A stretch of DNA of 64,000 nucleotides from Polydactylus sextarius (taxonomy: Eukaryota > Chordata > Actinopteri > Polynemidae): NCBI GenBank assembly GCA_016801845.1, contig CM028919.1, positions 15,741,659 through 15,805,658 of the forward strand. Direction: 5' to 3'. Of this stretch, positions 1 to 11,569 are shown piece after piece. Both the position numbers and the translations under genes were made by a program. The notes beneath the pieces are model-generated. The model worked only from the letters and a program-made list of their open reading frames with translations, did no database searches and was not told where the DNA came from. Every line of letters begins with the position of its first letter. Positions within the stretch are counted from its first letter, which is position 1.

Positions 1-613
1 TTTGAGTCATGTAGCCACATAATTATCATTCACAGAGGATGACCACTTGGTTCTCTGTACATCATGCGTCACTGGAAAAATGTTGAAAATATAGCAGCAG
101 AGCTCGGCTCCCACTGTAACCTCCTCTTGAAAATAGTACCGTTGTCTGCTTCCAATTAGTTCATTGGAGTTAATCTAATGCTCCAGTTTGTACATGTGGA
201 ACTGGCGTATGGTAACGTTTCCATTAAACAAAATTAACTTTTGTTTGGGCCATCAGGCCCTGCCGGATGTGTAATCTGAGACTTTGAGGATGTTATGAGG
301 AGCAAACAGACGAGGTATTAGCAGAGCTGATCTTACAAACTCGTCTCTGATTTGTACTTCCTCCTCGCCCTCGTCAGACCAACTAATCACACTGAACACG
401 TCGGTATATTCTCCACCGGTGAGGTGCTGGGACACGTGTGGATCATACAGCCTGAGGTTTACAAAAATTTTGATGTAGTCAAGGTTACAAGCTACAAAAT
501 AAAGTTTAAGAGGCCGTCTGTCACCTGACTTGGTGTTTTTATTTGTGGGCAAAAATCAAAAGAGTGAGAGTCAGAGAGATGTGATCATAGATTTTGACTG
601 GCGTCTGTATTAC
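1..613 (-). other. slc25a21 intron 8, 5' part (cut by window edge)
   Basis: Non-coding sequence downstream of exon 8 on the minus strand, starting with the donor GTAATA at 613. The exon expected next, beginning near the LEFWRKFG segment of the carrier, is not visible down to position 1, so intron 8 continues off the left edge. A 99-codon minus-strand open frame runs from 552 to 253. It is of mixed composition and has no recognisable domain. No repeat, poly-A tail or terminal repeats flank it, so it is treated as unproven. Confidence 0.85.
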
Positions 614-778
614 CGGACTGGAGGGAATCGCATCCTTCACGTTGAAGTAGAAGCCAAAGTAGATCATGTTGAAGACTCCATGCCGACCCAGCGTCGATGT
701 TAATCCTTTATTCAGACCTTTCAGTCCGAAGCCGTCCGACTTGATGATGCGTCGGGCTTGAGCGAACGAGGACGGTTG
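614..778 (-). CDS. slc25a21: slc25a21 exon 8 (oxodicarboxylate carrier, second repeat, helix 4 region)
   Basis: This 165-nt exon encodes exactly 55 codons, starting QPSSFAQARRIIKSDGF and ending NVKDAIPSSP. On the minus strand it is preceded by the acceptor ...AATAACAG and followed by the donor GTAATA; both phases are 0. It carries the second-repeat matrix-helix signature SDGFGLKGLNKGL and the conserved LGRHGVFNMIYFGFY segment that leads into transmembrane helix 4, with the Arg-His-Gly residues typical of the oxodicarboxylate carrier. The match to the recalled human SLC25A21 stretch (GLNKGLTATLGRHGVFNMVY) is close to residue-for-residue, and this exon is the strongest single evidence for gene identity. 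Exon 7 lies only 112 bp upstream. The next exon lies outside the window. No frameshift or internal stop is seen. Confidence 0.97.
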
Positions 779-890
779 CTGTTATTGAGGAGAATGAATT
801 AAAAAAACATACATAAACCCTCCAGGAGGTTAAGAAATGTGAACATTACCAACACTTTACAGGATAAAACAGTTTTTCATTTCTATTGAC
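779..890 (-). other. slc25a21 intron 7 (112 bp)
   Basis: Short intron between exons 7 and 8. The donor is GTCAAT, a GT donor with C at +3 and therefore weak. The acceptor is AATAACAG. The 112-bp length is common for teleost introns but small beside the gene's other introns. Confidence 0.9.
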
Positions 891-998
891 CTCAGTGAAG
901 GAGTCTCTGTTGGCCTGGAGACTGACTTTCACCACCTCGAATGGATTGACGACAACAGCCTCCGTCAAGCCTGAGCCCAGACCAGCGACAGACAGAGC
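891..998 (-). CDS. slc25a21: slc25a21 exon 7 (second carrier signature PFEVVK)
   Basis: A 108-nt, 36-codon phase 0-0 exon running from ALSVAGLGSGLTEAVVV to LQANRDSFTE. It holds transmembrane helix 3 with the GxGSGLTEA small-residue face, ending in the second mitochondrial-carrier signature P-F-E-V-V-K followed by VSLQANR. In this family the Pro kinks odd-numbered helices, and the acidic and basic residues form the matrix salt-bridge network. The acceptor is ...CTCCTTCAG and the donor GTCAAT. The join to exon 6 gives SPGV-ALSVAGLG, the same length as the recalled human SPALTFAIAGLG, so no residues are missing. The join to exon 8 gives FTE-QPSS, against FAE-QPST in human. Confidence 0.96.
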
Positions 999-1530
999 CT
1001 GAAGGAGACACGATCGTGATTTAGGACAGAGAATAAGGAGATGATCCTGAGAATAAACAAGGAGGAAAACGAAGACATGTCCGGGCTTCAGCTCCCTGAA
1101 GTTTCGCTTTCAGAAACTCGTTCCCCGAGTCTCTTTGTTTGAGTGAAACGGACATTTGTTTCTGTCACGACGCACAAGGAACCTGTGTTTTTATGATTGA
1201 AAGAAGTGAGAACATAAGAAAAGACACACTAGATGTTTCTGAGTCTACATACATTTGCATTAGACTGTATATATCATCATGTAAGTGTGCGTGTGCGTGC
1301 ACGTGAACTCAGAGAGGAGCGTAATGGGAACATGTCAAGAACGTGTCTATAGCTCATTACTCTTCCTGCCTCTTTATCCTGCTGTCAGAGCCCGGGGTCC
1401 CATCCTCTCAGACATGCCTCATGATGTTTACACAGCCAGCCGGCCACGTTTTAATTCCTTATTTGTGTTATTACTGTGTGTGTCCTCATTAATCAGAGTG
1501 AAGGCATTCAGCTGTGCCATGCTGAATAAG

Positions 1531-1561
1531 GAGGGAGAGGGAGAGAGAGAGAGAGAGAGAG
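1531..1561. repeat. (GA)n microsatellite
   Basis: About 31 bp of GA dinucleotides with one GAG interruption at the start. Confidence 0.95.
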
Positions 1562-1850
1562 CTCCATTCAGAACCAATCTGTAATTCACTGGCGCTAATC
1601 ATCAGATGTGATTGCGGTGGTTGATATTCACGGGCCTCTGAGGGAAATGAGGTTGGAGGCACTTGAAGGGAAGGAAGGAGATAGTGAGACGGAGGCGGAA
1701 GAGCAGAACATGATGGATGAGACAGGTAAACATTTCTCCACCAATGGCTGAAAAAACACACTGAGGATAGGACGGCTCTGAACGCTTAGTTACAGGTAAG
1801 TCATCCATCACAGCTGACACTTGGCTGCCACCTGAATGGGCGGAGTGACT

Positions 1851-1913
1851 GTGTGTGTGTGTGTGAGACTCTCTGTGTGTTCGTCTGTGTGTGTGACTCT
1901 GTGTGTGTGAGTG

Positions 1914-1946
<33 letters not shown>
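1851..1946. repeat. Compound (TG)n microsatellite with GACT interruptions
   Basis: Several TG runs separated by GACT/CTCT/CGTC words. The longest pure run is at about 1916-1944. The His/Thr-rich minus-strand reading here is a repeat artefact. Confidence 0.95.
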
Positions 1947-4003
1947 CTGCACCTCAACAACACAAATCTGTCCCAACTTAAAACTCTGACTCAATCTAAC
2001 AGAAACCAGATTAGTCAAGACGGATGAAACCACTTTGCATGTTCTCGGTCTGTGGTGGAACCAGTTTCCAGAACCGACAACCATCAGATGTAAACACACA
2101 CACACACACACTACAGTCACAGTGTGAAGAACTTCATTATCATGTTTACTGATTAAACATGTTTGACAGTAGGTCTAGACCTGAAGTCTAAAAACCTGAT
2201 GAAACAGTTGGATTAATCCTGAACCGGTCACTCTAGACTGAACAGACTGGATCACGTGGTTTCTCCAACACGTCAGAGACGTTACCTGGCTGTTTTCCAG
2301 GTTGACAGTCTTGTATTAATCATAATTATATGATAAATAGTGAAGTATTCAACATGTTGAGGATTAAACTGTGTCTGTGTCACAGTAAATAAAGCTGCAT
2401 ATTTCTCTGTTTCTCTTCTCATTTTAGTTTCAGTGGGATTGCGTTTTGGTGAACGGCTCTGATTACACAGTTGTTGTGTTTGAATGAACTTTATTGGAAA
2501 TGTCGTTGGATTAAACCGAGAGGGAACTGAGTGTTGTACGTTCAGTCAGTCAACTGATCCGTCCAGTGTGAGATTAACAGCTGCAGGTTTTGGCCGCGGA
2601 GAGAAGCCGATAAAAATGTGCCGAGTGAGTTAACAAAACCTACAAGAGGAAAAAAAAAGAAAAAAAAAGCCAGCGTTTGCCCAGCTTTTAGGTCTGCACT
2701 TTATTTTTATAGCTATTGTGTCATTTCAAATCCAGTGTGACGGAGCGAATATCCGAAACAAAACTGTCCGGATATTTACAGCACGCTCTGCTCTGCTCTC
2801 TACCTTGTCTTCGTTTCTATTAGCTCCTGATGTTTTAACATCACGTTTGAACGTCTTTTTCGCCTGCGTCCGCTCTAATCACCGCACATCGAGCCAGTAA
2901 AATCTAAACAAAACAAAGCCTCTGGAATGAAGCTGGCTCCTGAAAAGCTGCCAGTTAACGTCGCTTCACACGAAGCAGCAGCGACCAAACGTCTGTTTCT
3001 GTGAGTCGAGTCTTTATATTAACGAAGGTTCAGACGCAGCGTAGAAGTCGTCAGAGGTTCGTTTGCAGTTGTAGTTGGAAGTGAACTGACACCGTGTTGA
3101 TTTGATCCATCAAAGGTCGAATGACAGCGTTTCCAGATGTTTTCACTTTGACTTGAACAAACTTTCTAACATTTTTCTTATATGTGACAGTTATGATGTG
3201 TTTAGACTATTCACATTGGAGACACGTCCACGGTGGCTTTATTTCAGTACTTTAAAGACTTCTTTGTTATTTGTCGTCTAGTTTGATACGTCTGATACAT
3301 GTACAACATCAGTCAGTAACACACACGGGCCTGTTTTGCTCTTCACTGTAAGTCACTTTAACATCTGTTAGAAAACACCTGCTGCTTGTTTTGGTCAAAA
3401 TGACTCGTTCAGTCGACGGAAGACGACGTCTGAAGAGAAGATGAACATGTTGCCAAATACTAGAAAGTGTCTGATCGATAAATTGTCCGTCGTTACTTAT
3501 CATGAACAAATATGTCTGCAGGCGTTTGATGTTTTACGTTATTTAATATCCTCGTCAGCGTCTCCACAACTTAGACTCTGCATCTGTAACCAAACTACAT
3601 TTAGTTTCATGTTGATTAAAGATGATTCGTCACTAAAGTTGAAACTGTGGTTTTATTTCAGAACAGGAGAATTTAGGTCATTTAACACAAACCAACAGTT
3701 ACTGATCATTGTTCCATCGAGGAAACACCTGCATGAGGATGCAGCCGTCGTACGTGTTTAACTTTTCCTTCTCATCCTCTAACGTGTAGCGACCTTCGCT
3801 TTGGACCAGTTCACTGGAAAAATGAATAATAAACTTTCTAAATGTTCTGATGCATTAACTGTTTTTATACACGAAACAGTAGAGAAAACTGACGGGACAG
3901 TTTACTTTCACATTAATTCTGGAGAGATGACACGTTGGTGTGTGTGTGTGTTTGTTTTCCAGGCGAGTGTGTTAGTGTGTGTTCAGGTGCTTCAGTATCT
4001 TAC

Positions 4004-4063
4004 CACACCAGGAGACAAAGGGGTCAAGTTCAGCACCTTCTTGTATTGTTCAAACGTGAAAAA
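4004..4063 (-). CDS. slc25a21: slc25a21 exon 6
   Basis: A 60-nt, 20-codon phase 0-0 exon encoding FFTFEQYKKVLNLTPLSPGV. The acceptor is ...TTTCTTTGCAG and the donor GTAAGA. It covers the end of the first repeat: FFTFEQYKK is the conserved end of helix 2 and the cytosolic loop of the oxodicarboxylate carrier, followed by a variable loop (here NLTPLSPG, against GYVSLSPA in recalled human) into helix 3. Upstream it joins exon 5 to give KRAVK-FFTFEQ, exactly as in the family. Intron 6 (3.0 kb) and intron 5 (0.7 kb) flank it. No anomaly is seen. Confidence 0.96.
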
Positions 4064-4212
4064 CTGCAAAGAAAATATCAGAATAAAAGATAAAAGTCAC
4101 AAAGTGGTCGTTGATTCACACGTTCCCTCTCTTCACCATTAAAAACATCTCTTCACAACACGTGAACCGAGCTGAGAACTGAATCAAATGAACAGTCAAA
4201 TCATCAAATGTC

Positions 4213-4213
4213 G

Positions 4214-4256
<43 letters not shown>
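4213..4256. repeat. (CA)n microsatellite
   Basis: About 44 bp of CA with one CG near the start, inside intron 5. Confidence 0.97.
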
Positions 4257-4259
<3 letters not shown>

Positions 4260-4291
4260 AGGGCTAAAGGGCTAAAGGGCTAAAGGGCTAA
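4257..4291. repeat. 9-bp tandem repeat, unit GGGCTAAAG
   Basis: Nearly four copies of a GGGCTAAAG-type unit directly abutting the (CA)n tract. The unit differs from the vertebrate telomere unit TTAGGG, so this is not an interstitial telomere. Confidence 0.9.
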
Positions 4292-4758
4292 ACACCAGTA
4301 GAGCCAATTTAATCGGAGCTTTAATTTGCTTTAACTCTTGGCTCTAGACACTTCTCATCATCGACCACTTGGTTCACGGTGGGAACCGTTACCTGGTCTT
4401 CTCGGTGAGAGCTAACTTTTAAAGTTCACACACCCTCGTCCCTCCCTCAGCCTGTAACTTTACGTGAACGTGAGTCGAGAAGCCTTCACACTCACAGATG
4501 AGTGGACTGGAGGGAAGGCATGCGAAGCGTTGTATGTCAATATTTGGTAGACTGACAGAGCAAACAGGAGTGGCTGAGGAGAGAGACATCATGTTGGGTG
4601 TAATGTGTTTAATCAACATGTGTGTACTATGTTAGAACAACTGCGGTTGCGGTGTTTTCATATGTCAGTGGAGCAGTTCACAGTGAAACCAGAGCCTCGA
4701 GTGTTGAATCTGTTGTTTCAAATGAAGAACAATGAACATCCTTCTTCCTTCATCTCAC

Positions 4759-4825
4759 CTTGACCGCTCTCTTCGGCGTCTCCGCCAGAATCGGAGGCAG
4801 AATTCCTTTGTAGAAACCGTAGACG
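4759..4825 (-). CDS. slc25a21: slc25a21 exon 5
   Basis: A 67-nt exon. Its first base C completes the Gly codon begun in exon 4, followed by 22 codons VYGFYKGILPPILAETPKRAVK. The acceptor is ...TTTCTGCAG and the donor GTGAGATG. With exon 4 it forms the first-repeat matrix signature SEG-VYGFYKG (the [D/E]G...G[aromatic][K/R]G motif). It then enters helix 2 with the diagnostic ILAETPKRAVKF segment seen in the oxodicarboxylate carrier. Recalled human reads LFGFYKGILPPILAETPKRAVK, so 20 of 22 residues agree. Confidence 0.97.
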
Positions 4826-5710
4826 CTGCAGAAAGAAGATAAACGGTTAAACGTTACGATGCTGATGTGACAACGGCATCACATGAACCGTCAAGTGATC
4901 AAACAGGATGTAATTAAAAGCTGAAACAAACAGTCAAATGATGCCGTTGGACTGGATGAAGACGCTGTGTTAATCAAGAGAAGGAAAAAAAACTGCTAAA
5001 TAACATCACACAGACTCAGCTGTTTATAAAGAGACTGAACAGCAGCTCTACTCTGTTAGTTACAATGTTTAAATGTCGAAGAAACTTTCAGTTCAGAAAC
5101 ATCAAGTTCAACGAGGCCACAGACGATCGAACTGAATCAAACAGGTGGAGTCGGTTGTTGTTTCTGCTCGTCGACTTTCACTTTGTACGAAAATGAATGA
5201 AGCTGTGATAAAACACATGCTCAACACATGCTGACGATGACATGATTTATAGCTCAGATGATTGTGTTACTGATGATGTTACATGAGATGATGGTCACAG
5301 TCGATGCAGAATTAGACCAAATATCCTGAATATCTCGACCTGTCAGTCTGATAAAACATCATAAAAAAAACATTTTAAACCACAAACTTATGAGTCTGTC
5401 AGTTTATTCTCACACAAGATCAAACTCCTTTGAAAACCCTTTTACCTTTGTAAAAGTCTTACATGTGCTCAAACATGTACAGTTACTGCAACATTACAAT
5501 CTTTGATAAAACCGAACACAGACCTGTGGACTCATACGAATCCCACAAAATGGAAACGGAAACGTGCTGCTGCTGCTGTTTGGCAGCAGAACGGCCGAGA
5601 TACATTTTCAGACCACAAGCCTCCGTAAACATCCTCGGCAGGAATTTGTGGAGGAAATGATTTAAGAGTTTATTTCAGTATTTGATATATTGGATGTTTC
5701 AAAATGTTTC

Positions 5711-5728
5711 AAAAAAAAAAAAAAAAAA
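5711..5728. repeat. Poly-A tract
   Basis: Eighteen consecutive A. No retroposon body or target-site duplication is evident beside it. Confidence 0.9.
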
Positions 5729-6229
5729 GCTGTATAATTTTAGTCAATTTAGTAGTTTGCCTTTGCTCAATCATACGTCCAGCTGTGATTTAAAACATGC
5801 CCCGAGGCAGGAAAAATAATAAAATGATCCAGTGAGTTATGTATATGGAGATGCAGAACTACATTTAACACAAGCTCGAGTTGGTTGGAAATCGATTTTA
5901 TGGAGAAGTTTGGTCACATTGTTAGTTTTATGCAAATTCCTCTTTTAAAGCAGCTGTTTAAACACATTTAATACTTATCACACTAATGAAAAATCACATA
6001 TTAAACTGAAACTGAAATATTTTAAAGTTGATATCAAGCCAGTGATTTGACTCATTTGTACAAAGTAGGTAAATGTAACAAAAGAGGATGTTGTGAACTC
6101 TACTATAGCATGACCAGTTTCAGACGTACACATGTAAGAAGATAGTATGTTTAGTGTTTTGTGACGGAGGCACTAAGCCTGTTTCGTATACATCCAGAAG
6201 TGCACACGTATGCGTTTCCGTCCGTCTGA

Positions 6230-6480
6230 CGAGTGAAAACATGGGTGGAACAGTTCATGGGTTGGAACACGACCGGGCACATAATGTCACACAAGTTGCC
6301 AATCAAATAAATTTATTTTCTGTCAACTTTCTTTCTCAAACTCCCACTTTATCTGCAACATTAGTGGTTGACAAATTATGGAAAAAGTCATATTTGTGGT
6401 TTGGCCCGGGGGGAAGACAGAGCACACCTGTAGCATCAAAAGACCGTCGACTCATTAGTTGTTGTGTTGATAAACTGTTG
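6230..6480. promoter_or_regulatory. Candidate conserved non-coding element (intron 4)
   Basis: A complex repeat-free block carrying CCAATCA, a TTATCT (GATA-type) word, TGACAA (MEIS-like) and TGTGGTTT (RUNX-like) within about 120 bp. Overlapping open frames on both strands have no family resemblance. The regulatory role is inferred from texture and gene context only. Confidence 0.35.
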
Positions 6481-8789
6481 ATAGCAACAGCGAGCGTACG
6501 TGATTCTTCCTCCTCATTAAAAAGGAGTGTCGCCGAGAGAAACATGTAAAACTGGTCTAAACATAAAAACACTTAACACAATATCACATTTTACAACCAG
6601 AACAAATGATCCAGGAAAACTTCAGACATTATCTTCAACTATCAACGGTGCAGTAGCTTCGACAAATTAGCCGCCGCTTTTAGAAACTCATATGTAGAAA
6701 CGTGTGACAGTGAGTTGGGACCAGAGGTGTTAGTAGTCAACAAACCCGTTTCTATGCAACGATTACAGCCTTTTCACGTCAGCAGCTCTAAAATGTTTGT
6801 CAAACTTCCACACTTCCTTATTTCTTTGCCTGTCAAATTTTTTTCATGGGTGGATATTCTGTGGAAAATGCAAAATATGTAGGTTCAATTCAAAGTGTCG
6901 TGAGCATTGAAGGTTGTTTTTATTTTTATTTATGTGGAAGTGAGAAGAACAGAAACGACAACACCTCAGAAACAGACGATGAGCAGCGGCTGATTTACCT
7001 TTAAACTACAAAACTGAGACGTTGAAACTCACTTTTTATTCCGTCTGTTGAAACGTGACGTGAACGTTGCTCACAGCTCGACTACAGTCAGACTGAAGAC
7101 GAGGCAGTTTTAACGCAGGGAGAAGATAAAACCTATAAACACACAACGTGTAGAAACAACACGTTTCTTCTACTTTCACGTCAAAATAAACAAACCTGCT
7201 GCTGCAAAATCTGACAGAAGAACCAGGTGTGTCAACGTGATCCATAAAAGAATCAATATCTCTGATCATATTAATATTAACAAACAAACATAACTGTTAG
7301 TTAGTATCTGTTAATGTGGAGTATTTATCAGTTAACATGAAGATATGTTAAATTGTATTTTACTACTTTATCCTTCACGTTTCAAACAAACATCGACTCG
7401 ACTACAGTTGTAACGACGTATTGGAGAAGCAGTGTGAACAACATATTCACTAGTTCAGAGACAGAAGTGACCTGAGGCTGAAAGTTACAGAAGAGATCGT
7501 AACAATGTGTCATTTACTTTGTGTTTTTAATAGTTTGGTAAGAAAACATCTGTTAATGTTACTGACGACCACGTAGCAGCAGTAAAAACTTTTATACCTT
7601 CATCAGATTCATTTAAAAGAAACTCGACAGACACGGTCGTGACAGTCAGATGACTAGATGCTGTGTGAGCTGGTGAAACTGAGCCGCTGTGGCAGCTGAG
7701 GTGAGGGAGGTGTGTATTGATATTATACACAGGTGTGTGGACAAAGAGGACAGTGTGGTGTGACTGACTGTATCCTGTGAACATCGGCACCAGCTCTGTT
7801 GTGGCAACATTCGCTACAAGTCAACAGAGATGATCTTGGTCGATTGGGGCCGAGTGTAAATATTTTCTCTGCTGGAGACACAGAGAGAGGCTACGAAACT
7901 GCTCAGCAGTTCGGCTTCTGTCCAACAACTGAAGCGAACCGTAACTCTTTATCATCACAACTGTCATCAAGTGTCAAAGTCAACCTATTTCTTCAACACA
8001 TCAGGTTACACAGGCCATATTGACTTCCCGTTAACCAAACCGTCCTAATGAGTCGACGGAGGCTCATCAGGACGCTGAGACACCAACGTTCAGTTTGATG
8101 CCAAACGAGGTTGATGTGGTCACTAGATCTAGACTAGGTCATCTAGTACATGAGACAAAAGGTCATAACAATGCCAACGTCATAACTGAAGAGACGAGCT
8201 GATGGATCAGAGCTAGCCAGTTAGCATGCTAACGACTAGTTTTATGTTTTACTGCTGGAGAATAAAGGAAACGATGTGTGATGATGAATTTACGACATCT
8301 CGGTTGGTAAAAGACGATAAGTGAGATAAAAATACGTAACTTTAAGTTTCTGGGAGACGACACAGAGAAAGTAACATCATACATTAATCTGTGGACAAAG
8401 GTGAATAGGTTCAGGAGCAAATACTTCAGTTTCCTCTGGCAGGTACAGTCGGTGTTTAGTGTTTATGACGTCGGTGGTTGGACGAGGTTCTTCTTTTTCT
8501 CTTCTTCCTCTCTCCTCGCTTTCACTTCACCTGATTATTCTCCCTCCGTCATAGAGAATTCCTGCAGAGCTGTGTGATCGAGGCTCAATAACACGACATT
8601 TTACAACGTAGATTAATAAAGTCACAACTACCGGTCACAATCTCCACGAAATAAACTACACTTTAACAGAATCCAGAGAAACGAGGCGATCATCCGGGAA
8701 GCGCAGTGAACCACAGGTTATTATTAAAATACATGTCTTCAGGTGAGAGTCAGACAACTTCATCAACACATCAAGTTACACTGTGTGGT

Positions 8790-9050
8790 TTGTGTAAACA
8801 AGTTATTTCAGGCCGACGGAAGGCCCTTCCCTGTTCCCTTTTTGTTCATGCAAATGGTGGCCATAGATTTCCCGGGTGTGGTCAAGCTGGGGAGCCACCA
8901 GGTGATGAAGTAGGAGGGAAATTTGTTACAGAACAAATATGGCCTCTACTGAGTGACATTCATTTGAATTCTAATTTGATTTCCAATGTAAAATACACAC
9001 TAAGTCCCTTTTTGGCTTTCCTAAACAAATGGCTTCCTGATGCGGGGATG
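8790..9050. promoter_or_regulatory. Candidate conserved non-coding element with octamer (intron 4)
   Basis: A dense complex block containing a perfect POU octamer ATGCAAAT at 8848-8855, followed by AT-rich homeodomain-compatible sequence (ATTCTAATTTGATTTCC) near 8968. It ends at a TG tract at about 9058. The overlapping plus-strand open frame (8706-9095) runs into the TG tract and has no recognisable domain, so a non-coding reading is preferred. Confidence 0.45.
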
Positions 9051-9209
9051 GGGGGACGTGTGTGTGTGTGTGTTTGTGTGCAGTTGTGTGTATGATTTGT
9101 CTTTCATTTTCATAAACCTTTCCTTTTTTAACAGCCTCTATCCATCTGGAGGAGAGCAGCTCTGATGCAACTACATCGACACATTTGATTAAATAAACCA
9201 GATGATGAT

Positions 9210-9231
9210 TATAATAATAATAATAATAATA
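9210..9231. repeat. (ATA)n microsatellite
   Basis: Seven ATA/ATT-type units. The poly-Ile minus-strand reading is an artefact. Confidence 0.9.
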
Positions 9232-10779
9232 GTATCTATTCGTAACAATAGAAACGTATCAGTTGATAGATGATTAAGATTAAAATCAATCCCGTCTGCA
9301 GCAGGTGTCTGTGATAATCGTTGCAGCGCTGACTTGAGGAAATCCTTGAGAAATATGAGCTGCCCCAGGGAACTTTTTACCATGTAAACAGCCGACATGC
9401 TTCATCTGCAAATATTTGCACTTTCCCAGTGTCTACTGTAACCTTGTCCCTAGGGCGGTCAAAAAGAAAAAAATAAAGAAAGGAAGACAGAAAGAAAGGA
9501 TGGCCAGTGGCCAGGACTTTTTACACGATGAAGCCACAAATAACGTGTCTCTTTACTCGAGTAACGAGAAAAACCTCATTTATTGACTCAACGTGACGGC
9601 GTTGGTGGAGGAGATAACTGCTAATTAGCTATGAAATCACATGTTTCCATCACATGTTCTTCAAATTATATTTTTGAAAAGTTTCTTTGTAAAACATATG
9701 ATTTCTTTATTGCCTCTGTAATAAATATGAAGCTGGAGACGTCAACCTGACTCAGACCAACGACATCGTCCACAACACGAACCTACGACCTCGTTAATCA
9801 ACACGCTGCGTCTCGTCGGTTTAATGACAATCAAGATGTAAAACGAAGTCGCTGTGAAAACACTACAACACTAAAACTCTGCTCTACTTTAACGTGGTTG
9901 CTGCGTCATACAAACCGTGACTGTTTCATACTGGAACATGTGTGATCTGGTGGACACGCTTATCTGCACTTCTTCACACGTCTACCAATGTATATATTTT
10001 TTTCATGGGTGGTCTCAGCCGGACTCACCCCCACCGACACAACACCGTCAGTTCCAGATATTAGTCATTGATCTGCTGCAACGCACGGAGCCGTTTAATA
10101 ACGGCGTGGCCGTCGCCGGGTCCCGACCCAGTCTCTGGATACCACACTGGTGAAGAATGCTGGAGAATAGAGTCTTTTTGTTTTTGCCTCCAGACGGAAA
10201 CACTTAACACATGCTCATGCTGCTGCACCCATATGCAACAGGAAAAAAAAAAGAAGTGTGGCCTTTAAAGCAATACACAACCAAGTGTTGGTTAACACTG
10301 TCACACACTCTCATGACTTAGATTTTTAAATTAAAGTCGTATTGAATCTGTTGAAAATCGAAGTTTTTAAAAATCAGCAATTTGAAACGTTTAAACCAAA
10401 TCTCACAACCATCAAACACGACGGTCTATAAGAGCAGTTTATTGAGATAAAAACTCGGGGTCGTACATGAGTTTACATCGTTTCCACGTCTTTCTTCAGC
10501 GTAATCACCGAGCTCAGACGGAGAGCTCGGGTTTCCTCCTTCATGGCCTCAGACAGAGTGAGGCCTGGCGTTAGCTCCGTCCTGCCATGAGCTGACAGGA
10601 GATGTTTATTTTTAATAATAATTCTACAACAGTGGGGCCTAACACTATTTGTATAAATTATAACTAAGTGGTTTGGCCTGGAGGTAATCCTCAACGTGCT
10701 ACTGGGGAATGATTAAAGCCTCAGAAAAAATATACTGCAAGTGATAATTGGTCGATACGCGAGTGAATCTTCCGTCTGC

Positions 10780-10960
10780 TGGGAATCTGACACATGCAGC
10801 GGCTTTGTTGTACGAGCTTTCAGTCAAATAGCTGTCATAGCTGATGGTGTAGATGCTGTGTAATTTGGCAAGTATTTTATTGTGTTAGAGCTTTCTCTGG
10901 AAATTCATGCAGACCTACTCCCATAGGACACACCCAGAAAGCATGCCGACACACAGGCAT
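10780..10960. promoter_or_regulatory. Candidate conserved non-coding element (intron 4)
   Basis: Complex sequence rich in TGTCATAGCTG, AATTTGGCAAG and AATTCATGCAGA type words, without simple repeats until the TG tract at about 10976. Called on texture only. Confidence 0.35.
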
Positions 10961-11569
10961 TCAATTTCACACTCTGTGTGTGTGTGTGGGGGGTGAAGAG
11001 GGCACAGCTACTGTAGCAGGATAGCTATGTCAGTTGAACTGCAGCCAACAGAGGATTTCCAACTGTCACTAACCGGCCTCTCACCGTGCGCTCGCTCACA
11101 CCTCGCAGCAGATCAACTTTATATCCGCTGTAAAGCTGTCGACTCGCCGTAAACAGAGCGAGTGGCAACCACTTTCTGCTACGCCTGCACTGTCTCACAG
11201 ACCTGTCACGACCAGGAGGAGGGAGCATGGCAGGACGACTGTCTTTAGTTAGTTGTGAAACTTTAACGTGTCGGCTCTGAGGCAAATAACAGCTGTACTC
11301 TTCTCCAACGTGTGGTACAATGAGGCTGCTGCAGGATATTTATGTGGCCCGTTGACAGACACACCTGTCGTAAAGAAACCAACACTTTCGACTTTCTGGC
11401 CACAGACCACCCCAACACCACACCTACCAGATACATCTGAATAAAGCAGCAGCGCGTTTGGTGTAAATGTTGTTTATGACCTACTTCTGCTTAAATCACG
11501 TCACCGCCACAGTGATGACACAGTTTCCTCAGAAAAAAAGCGACAAAACACCACTTGAATTAAGTGTTC

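Larger units (their letters stand above)
999..4003 (-). other. slc25a21 intron 6 (about 3.0 kb)
   Basis: Bounded by the donor GTAAGA at 4003 and the acceptor at 999. It contains a GA tract (1531-1561), a compound TG/GACT tract (1851-1946) and a short CA tract near 2095-2110. The rest is complex, moderately AT-rich sequence. Open frames such as 3441-3761 (+) show no domain and no splice context and are taken as chance. Confidence 0.9.
4064..4758 (-). other. slc25a21 intron 5 (695 bp)
   Basis: Bounded by the donor GTGAGATG after exon 5 and the acceptor TTTGCAG before exon 6. It contains a (CA)n tract and a small 9-bp tandem repeat, both listed separately. Nothing else is recognised. Confidence 0.92.

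Noticed and set aside
4257..4291. GGGCTAAAG repeats considered as interstitial telomere
   Set aside because: The unit is 9 bp and not TTAGGG or its complement.
8706..9095. 129-codon plus-strand open frame, cysteine-containing
   Set aside because: It ends in a TG-tract-derived VCVCV run and has no family resemblance. The sequence reads better as a non-coding conserved element.
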